From SCTM01 sp965279655 (GTDB lineage: Bacteria; Pseudomonadota; Alphaproteobacteria; Rhodospirillales; Rhodospirillaceae), in assembly GCA_965279655.1 (NCBI GenBank), contig OZ257255.1, positions 3,906,001-3,970,000 of the forward strand: 64,000 nt of DNA. Reading direction: 5' to 3'. A program made the position numbers and the translations under genes. The notes under the pieces are model-generated. The model ran no database searches. It was not told where the DNA came from and was given only the letters and a program-made list of their open reading frames with translations. Numbering within the stretch: position 1 is the stretch's first letter; every line of letters starts with the position of its first letter. This document shows positions 59,273-64,000 of the stretch, in pieces.

Positions 59273-59991
59273 TCCTGTATCCGGCCATCGATCTGAAGGA
59301 CGGCAAATGTGTGCGCCTCATCAAAGGCGACATGGCGCAAGCGACCGTGTTCAACGAGTCCGCCGCCGATCAGGCAAAGCAGTTCGTCGTCGCGGGTGCT
59401 GAGTGGATTCACGTGGTCGATCTCAACGGCGCCTTCGCCGGCAAACCAGTCAATGCCGCGGCCGTGCAAGACATTCTTGGCGCCGCGAGAGTGCCGGTCC
59501 AACTCGGCGGCGGCATCCGCGACATGGCGACGATCGAGGCGTGGCTCGCTGCCGGCGTGGCGCGCGTGATCCTCGGCACTGTGGCCGTGAAAAATCCCGT
59601 GCTGGTGCGTCAAGCCGCGAAAACCTTCCCCGGCAAAGTCGCCGTCGGCATTGATGCGCGCGGCGGCAAGGTCGCCACGGAAGGCTGGGCCGAAGCGTCC
59701 GAACTCGACGTCGAAGATCTGGCGCGGCGCTTTGTCGATGCCGGGGTCGCCGCCATCATCCATACGGATATCGACCGTGACGGTGTGCTCGGTGGCCCGA
59801 ACGTCGCCGCCTCCGCCGCTTTGGCCAAAGCCGTGCCCATCCCGGTGATCGTCTCAGGTGGCGTGTCGTCCCTGGACGATCTCCGCGCCGTCAAGGCCGC
59901 TGAATCCTCGGGATTGGCCGGCGTCATCTCCGGCCGGGCCATCTACGACGGCCGCATCGACCTCGCGCAAGGCATCGCGCTCCTCAAGTAA
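59269..59991 (+). CDS. hisA: ProFAR isomerase HisA
   Basis: Amadori-type isomerisation of ProFAR to PRFAR. 240 residues, a TIM barrel. LYPAIDLKDGKCVRL has the catalytic aspartate; VDLNGAFAGKPVN, QLGGGIRDMATI, TDIDRDGVLGGPN and VIVSGGVSSLDDL are the phosphate-binding and second-half motifs. ATG overlaps the hisH stop (ATGA). The open frame upstream belongs to no gene. Confidence 0.97.
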   Translation: MILYPAIDLKDGKCVRLIKGDMAQATVFNESAADQAKQFVVAGAEWIHVVDLNGAFAGKPVNAAAVQDILGAARVPVQLGGGIRDMATIEAWLAAGVARVILGTVAVKNPVLVRQAAKTFPGKVAVGIDARGGKVATEGWAEASELDVEDLARRFVDAGVAAIIHTDIDRDGVLGGPNVAASAALAKAVPIPVIVSGGVSSLDDLRAVKAAESSGLAGVISGRAIYDGRIDLAQGIALLK

Positions 59992-60026
59992 TTGATCTGC
60001 CGGGCGGTCTGTGCGATCAGACCCCT

Positions 60027-60791
60027 ATGCTCAAGATCCGCATCATTCCGTGTCTGGATGTGAAGGACGGCCGGGTTGTCAAAGGGGTCAATTTCGTCGA
60101 CCTCAAGGACGCCGGCGATCCTGTGGAACAGGCGCGTCTTTATGACGCCGCGGGCGCGGACGAACTCACCTTCCTGGATATCACCGCCAGTTCCGACAAC
60201 CGAGACACCCTCTATGACGTGGTCCGACGTACGGCGGAGCAGTGCTTCATGCCGCTGACCGTCGGCGGTGGCGTGCGTACGGTGGAGGACATCCGCAAGC
60301 TGCTGCTCGCCGGGGCTGACAAGGTGTCCATCAATACGGCCGCGGTGAAGACGCCTGAATTCGTGCGCGAAGCGGCGGAGAAATTCGGTAGCCAGTGCAT
60401 CGTCGTGGCGATCGACGCCAAACAGGTCTCGCCGGGGCGTTTCGAGATTTTCACCCACGGCGGCCGCAACGCCACCGGCATCGATGCGGTCGCCTGGGCG
60501 AGCCGCATGGAGAGCTATGGCGCCGGGGAGATCCTGCTCACCTCCATGGATCGGGACGGAACCCGCGTGGGCTATGACTTGCCGCTGACCCGGGCCGTGG
60601 CCGACGCGGTCAATGTGCCGATCATCGCGTCGGGCGGCGTCGGCAGCCTCGAACATTTGGTCGATGGGGTCAAACAAGGCCACGCCAGTGCCGTATTGGC
60701 GGCATCGATCTTCCACTTCGGACAGTTTACGATTGCCGATGCGAAGGCTGCGCTGGCGCAAGCCGGCATTCCGGTGCGGAGAGCGGCATGA
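60027..60791 (+). CDS. hisF: Imidazole glycerol phosphate synthase, cyclase subunit HisF
   Basis: Uses ammonia from HisH to form IGP and AICAR. 254 residues. RIIPCLDVKDGRVVKGVNF (catalytic D), DELTFLDITAS, PLTVGGGVRTVEDI, ADKVSINTAA, LLTSMDRDGTRVGYD and ASGGVGSLEHL are the family motifs. It resembles hisA as an ancient half-barrel duplicate. 35 bases after hisA; the stop overlaps hisE. Confidence 0.97.
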   Translation: MLKIRIIPCLDVKDGRVVKGVNFVDLKDAGDPVEQARLYDAAGADELTFLDITASSDNRDTLYDVVRRTAEQCFMPLTVGGGVRTVEDIRKLLLAGADKVSINTAAVKTPEFVREAAEKFGSQCIVVAIDAKQVSPGRFEIFTHGGRNATGIDAVAWASRMESYGAGEILLTSMDRDGTRVGYDLPLTRAVADAVNVPIIASGGVGSLEHLVDGVKQGHASAVLAASIFHFGQFTIADAKAALAQAGIPVRRAA

Positions 60792-61135
60792 CCGAGACCC
60801 CCGAGCCAAACGGAAAGATCCTCGAGGAGATCTATCGCGTGATCTCCGCGCGCAAGGATGCTGATCCGGAGACGTCGTACACCGCACGCCTGTTCGCGAA
60901 GGGCATAAAGAAGATCGCCCAGAAGCTGGGCGAAGAAGCTGTCGAGACCGTGGTCGCCGCCGTCGGCGAAAGCGACAAGCATGTCGTCAGCGAAAGCGCG
61001 GACCTGCTTTACCACTTGCTGGTCCTCTGGTCGGCGCGCGGCGTGAAGCCGGAAGACGTCTGGGCGGAGCTCGATCGCCGCTTCGGCGTGTCGGGTCTCG
61101 CGGTGAAAGAAGCGCGCAAGAAGAGCGGATCGTAA
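60788..61135 (+). CDS. hisE: Phosphoribosyl-ATP pyrophosphatase
   Basis: Second step of histidine synthesis: PR-ATP to PR-AMP. 115 residues. MazG-like helices: I-LEEIYRVISARK, D-ETSYTARLFAKGIKKIAQKL with GEEAVETVVAA and SADLLYHLLVLW, carrying the E-E-x-D metal site. ATGA overlap with hisF. The separate hisI step is not nearby. Confidence 0.95.
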   Translation: MTETPEPNGKILEEIYRVISARKDADPETSYTARLFAKGIKKIAQKLGEEAVETVVAAVGESDKHVVSESADLLYHLLVLWSARGVKPEDVWAELDRRFGVSGLAVKEARKKSGS

Positions 61136-61139
61136 AGCG

Positions 61140-61508
61140 ATGACGGTCTACGACGACAACAACATCTTCGCGAAAATCCTGCGCGGTGAAATCCCGTGCA
61201 AGAAAGTGTACGAGGACGATCACACGCTCGCGTTCGAGGACATCGCTCCCCAAGCGCCGGTGCATACCCTGGTGATCCCCAAGGGCAAGTATGTGTCCAT
61301 CAATGACTTCGCCGCGCGCGCGACCGATGCGGAAATCGGCGCGCTGATCCGCGCCGTCGGCAAGGTCGCCAAGCTGAAGGGCGTCGACGACCCGGGCTAT
61401 CGGCTGCTGTCGAACGTCGGCGCCGAGGGCGGCCAAGTCGTGCCGCACCTGCACTTCCACATCCTCGGCGGTCGCTCTCTCGGCGCGATGCTCGTCAACA
61501 AGCCCTAA
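61140..61508 (+). CDS. HIT-family nucleotide hydrolase (HinT-like)
   Basis: 122 residues. The histidine triad is H103-L-H105-F-H107 in VPHLHFHILGG. Opening D-NIFAKILRGEIPCKKVYEDD and VHTLVIPK are typical of HinT purine-nucleoside phosphoramidases. It lies four bases after hisE and is likely co-transcribed. Physiological substrate unclear. Confidence 0.93.
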   Translation: MTVYDDNNIFAKILRGEIPCKKVYEDDHTLAFEDIAPQAPVHTLVIPKGKYVSINDFAARATDAEIGALIRAVGKVAKLKGVDDPGYRLLSNVGAEGGQVVPHLHFHILGGRSLGAMLVNKP

Positions 61509-62144
61509 CTACTTCGTTGGTGCCGCCACTGGGCAGGGATGCTGCGCGGCATTCGCGCACACCACCGAAGACGTCAGGAACGCAACCGCATCGTCGATGT
61601 CGCTTTGGCGGATTTGCGGGGCCTGCGTAAACGACGGTGTCCGCCACGCGCGGCTTAGCAGATAGAGCGTCACGCTGCCCTGCACGGCCTTGGTGTAGCG
61701 CATCTCTCCGTAGTTGCCGCGCTTGTCGCGCTTGCATCCCAGCGTCCAGAACGCGGATGGGAATCCATTGTTGAGCCCGCTCTGCAGCCGCCCCTCCACC
61801 ACGCCGAGGCAATTCTCGCGCATCTGACCCAATGCGCGGCGCTGATAGGCGTCGATCGGCAGGGTGTTGGTGTCGTGATGGACCTCGAGAGAGATCTTCT
61901 CGCGCCAGTTCGCGGCGGTTTGTCCCTGCGGCACATACTCGACGACTTCGATCGCTCCAGGCTGTTTGGAGAGTTCGATCCAGCCGGATGGAAAGTGCGG
62001 CATGGCGATGTGCTCATCGTCGAGCACCTGGCGTCCGGGCGCGGCCTTGCCGAGATTCGAGCCGCCGGTCGCACTGCCCTGCGCGAGCGCAGCGCAAGCG
62101 ATCATGACGCTCAACACCGCAGAGAGGACGCAACCTCGCATCAT
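61509..62144 (-). CDS. Secreted protein, unknown
   Basis: 211 residues. The signal peptide MMRGCVLSAVLSVMIACAAL ends near AQGS. The mature part has A-PHFPSGWIELSKQPGAIEVV then YVPQGQTAANWREKISLEV, a central E-CLGVVEGRL, FWTLGCKRDKRGNYGEM and ends with C-ANAAQHPCP. Several cysteines suggest disulfides. GGAGACTTCCG precedes the ATG. Its stop adjoins the stop of the convergent HIT gene. Not recognised. Confidence 0.65.
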   Translation of the reverse strand: MMRGCVLSAVLSVMIACAALAQGSATGGSNLGKAAPGRQVLDDEHIAMPHFPSGWIELSKQPGAIEVVEYVPQGQTAANWREKISLEVHHDTNTLPIDAYQRRALGQMRENCLGVVEGRLQSGLNNGFPSAFWTLGCKRDKRGNYGEMRYTKAVQGSVTLYLLSRAWRTPSFTQAPQIRQSDIDDAVAFLTSSVVCANAAQHPCPVAAPTK

Positions 62145-62280
62145 CGGAAGTCTCCAGCTAATTCGCGCGCTTTATCCTGCCAGCCGAACTGCCTTGCAGG
62201 CAAATTAAGTGACCGCACAGTGCCCGTGATTCGTATCAGCCATGGCATGATTACGCGACCGAGTGGCAGTTTCAGGGCAG

Positions 62281-63453
62281 ATGCGCAACCAGACGATCCT
62301 CGTTATCGGCGCCGGAATCGGCGGCCTCTGTTTCACCCTCGGCGCCCAGCGGGCGGGGTGCCGCGTCATTGTCTGTGAATCCTCCGCCCAACTCGGCGAA
62401 GTCGGCGCCGGCCTGACTGTCAGCCCCAACGCCACGCACGCCCTCGAATTCCTCGGTCTCGGCGAGGCAATGGCGCGGTTGAGCGATCGGCCCGAAAGCG
62501 GCGCAGGCTATCACTACCAGACCGGCGAAGTTCTCTACCGCACCCAAACCAGCGGCAGCTTTAAGACCAAGTACGGCGCGGATTACTATCAAATCCATCG
62601 TGCCGACCTGCATGATGCCTTGGCCGCCGCGGTGCGCGCCAACGACCCCAACGCCATCCGCTTAAGTCATCAGTTCGTCGGTTTTGAACAGACCGACAAG
62701 GGCGTCACCGCGACCTTCAGCAACGGGGAGGTCATCACGGCGGACGCGCTCGTCGGCTGCGACGGCCTGCGGTCTGGGGTCCGTGGCGTGCTCTTCGGCA
62801 AAGAGAATCCGAGGTTCACCGGCCAGGTGTCGTTCCGCGGCATGGTGCCGGCGGACCCGGTCCGCCATTGCATGGTGCCCACCAAGTCCGGCGTGTTCAT
62901 CGGGCCGAGCCGGATCTTCACCCGCTATTTTCTGCGCAACCACACGCTGGTCAACTTCGTCGGCATCTGCAAAACCGACAGCTGGAAGGAGGAAGGCTGG
63001 TCCACGCCCGCCTCTACCGAAGAGGTGCTGGAGGAATTCAAGGGTTGGCACGAGTGCGTGCAGACCATCATCAAAGCAACGCCGCCCGGCAAACTGTTCA
63101 AGTGGGCCTTATTCGACCGGGATCCGCTGCCGGTGTGGACCAAGGGCCGTGTCACACTGCTGGGCGATGCCGCGCATCCGATGCTGCCGTTCCTCGGCAT
63201 GGGCGCGGCCATGGCGATCGAGGACGCCGCCGTGCTCGCCCGCTGCATCGCCGCCGCCGGCACCTTCGAGGAAGCCTTCGCCCGCTACGAAGCGGCGCGA
63301 AAGGAACGCACCACCTATGTGTTGCTGAAGTCCCGCGCGCAAGGTGAACTCTACCAGTCCCGCACGCCGGAGAACATGAAGTCAGAAAGCGGCGGCGCGG
63401 GCGAATTCCGCCTCGGCCTGTTCGAGTACAACCCCGGCACCGTTCCAGTCTAG
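62281..63453 (+). CDS. FAD-dependent aromatic monooxygenase-like protein
   Basis: 390 residues, group A flavin hydroxylase. FAD motif ILVIGAGIGGL, the DG motif in ALVGCDGLRSGVR, and the GD motif in RVTLLGDAAHPMLPFLGMGA then MAIEDAAVLA. Nearest remembered types are salicylate and 3-hydroxybenzoate hydroxylases; the substrate cannot be told. ATG 62281 is preferred to GTG 62263. No aromatic-degradation genes adjoin it. Confidence 0.85.
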   Translation: MRNQTILVIGAGIGGLCFTLGAQRAGCRVIVCESSAQLGEVGAGLTVSPNATHALEFLGLGEAMARLSDRPESGAGYHYQTGEVLYRTQTSGSFKTKYGADYYQIHRADLHDALAAAVRANDPNAIRLSHQFVGFEQTDKGVTATFSNGEVITADALVGCDGLRSGVRGVLFGKENPRFTGQVSFRGMVPADPVRHCMVPTKSGVFIGPSRIFTRYFLRNHTLVNFVGICKTDSWKEEGWSTPASTEEVLEEFKGWHECVQTIIKATPPGKLFKWALFDRDPLPVWTKGRVTLLGDAAHPMLPFLGMGAAMAIEDAAVLARCIAAAGTFEEAFARYEAARKERTTYVLLKSRAQGELYQSRTPENMKSESGGAGEFRLGLFEYNPGTVPV

Positions 63454-63547
63454 CCGCGAACGCAGCCGTTTGATCCCCGTCAATGCGGTGCGAACAGCCC
63501 CGTGGGTTCCTTGGGTCATTCATGGAATGTCTTGCAAGGATCCATCG

Positions 63548-64000
63548 ATGCCCGAAGGTTCCGTAGATGTCAGCGCATCCGGTCAGCTGAACGACATCGA
63601 AGCGCTCTACCGACCGACTCACAATGAAGTCGCGCGTCAACGGTTTGTCAGCGCACTGCGCAAACACGTCCTGATCGACAAGGCCATCGAGATGCGCTCG
63701 GCCTACGACGCGGCCGCGAAGGGTGCGTACGCGAAGACACACGGTCACCCGCCGCGCGATCACTGGGAAATCAAAGAGGCGATGCGGCCCAGTATGGCCT
63801 ATCGCGTCTATTCCGCCTTGCGGCTGAACGCACAGGAAATGACTTGGCACTCCGTCATGGATGCGGTGGAGCGTGACTTGCCCGGCATGATCGCGGTTGC
63901 CGACGACGCGGCGCGCCTCAACCCCGCTGGGGGTTCCCTGCGGATCGACCCATCGTTCAAACCCCCGTCCTATGTTGCGGACGTCGATGTGCACCATATT
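63548..64000 (+). CDS. Partial gene: paralogue of the 9142-10320 methyltransferase
   Basis: Open from ATG 63548 to the window end (151 residues, no stop). It carries AQEMTWHS (95-102) and GSLRIDPSF then P-Y-VDVH (129-149), matching AQEMMWDS and GSLTVDPNF of the methyltransferase at 9142-10320 in the same order and similar spacing. That gene's SAM-binding half should follow outside the window. The N-terminal domain function is unknown. Confidence 0.75.
   Translation, partial: MPEGSVDVSASGQLNDIEALYRPTHNEVARQRFVSALRKHVLIDKAIEMRSAYDAAAKGAYAKTHGHPPRDHWEIKEAMRPSMAYRVYSALRLNAQEMTWHSVMDAVERDLPGMIAVADDAARLNPAGGSLRIDPSFKPPSYVADVDVHHI

Noticed and set aside
1..64000. tRNA, rRNA, CRISPR arrays, insertion sequences or prophage genes
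   Set aside because: No repeat-spacer arrays, transposase or integrase motifs, and no convincing tRNA cloverleaf or rRNA segments were seen by eye. A tRNAscan or Infernal run could still find something missed.

Overview
The window is a gene-dense, high-GC piece of an alphaproteobacterial chromosome, read here as the neighbourhood of the replication origin. Gene content and order support this: ppsR-maf-aroE-coaE-dnaQ with secB, tim44 and mltA on one side, and rho, mnmE-mnmG-rsmG-parA-parB on the other, followed by holA-lptE-leuS and a hisB-H-A-F-E cluster. Rhizobial-type extragenic palindromes also point to alphaproteobacteria. I cannot fix the order or genus from sequence alone. I saw no rRNA, tRNA, CRISPR array, transposase, prophage or clearly broken gene.

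Layout: 0.1-7 kb holds an AlkB-type DNA repair dioxygenase, a tandem ASCH protein, a periplasmic sugar-dehydrogenase-like protein, a DUF922 protease and hrcA-grpE facing rph-rdgB. 7-15.4 kb holds a cupin, hemW, a methyltransferase with an unusual N-terminal domain, an aminotransferase, ftsK and lolA. 15.4-15.76 kb is a non-coding stretch ending in a near-ideal terminator, possibly an RNA gene. 15.8-28.6 kb holds xth, hslVU, a hybrid histidine kinase, smr, mltA, tim44, secB and the tightly coupled dnaQ-coaE-aroE-maf-ppsR run. 28.56-29.2 kb is the proposed oriC, with DnaA-box-like sites and an AT-rich stretch. 29.2-40.7 kb carries rho, a secreted protein, qor, ogt, a YyaL-type protein and mnmE-mnmG-rsmG-parA-parB, with two perfect parS sites at the start of rsmG. 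40.8-46 kb is holA, lptE, leuS and a DUF3576 lipoprotein. 46-53 kb is rich in outer-membrane proteins (a phosphate-type porin behind a Pho box, a second porin, a small beta-barrel protein) plus corA and a rimB-rimK pair. 53-64 kb holds a ThiE-like protein, yggS, an L,D-transpeptidase, ribA, a response regulator, an XRE regulator, the his cluster, a HIT protein and an FAD monooxygenase. A second methyltransferase-family gene runs off the end.

How the genes work together: the centre is a chromosome replication and segregation module (oriC, parS, ParA, ParB, FtsK, DnaQ, HolA). Around it are translation and tRNA modification genes (mnmE, mnmG, rsmG, leuS, rph), envelope biogenesis (lolA, lptE, mltA, porins), proteostasis (hslVU, grpE, hrcA, secB) and biosynthesis (aroE, coaE, ribA, his genes). 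Genes left of about 28.6 kb back to 18.5 kb read mostly leftward. Those from 29.2 to 40.7 kb read mostly rightward. This is what is expected if replication starts between ppsR and rho.

Limits: all calls come from reading the sequence and remembered family motifs. No database search was run. Start sites were chosen by start codon, upstream Shine-Dalgarno-like sequence and fit to family N-termini. Several are stated as uncertain.
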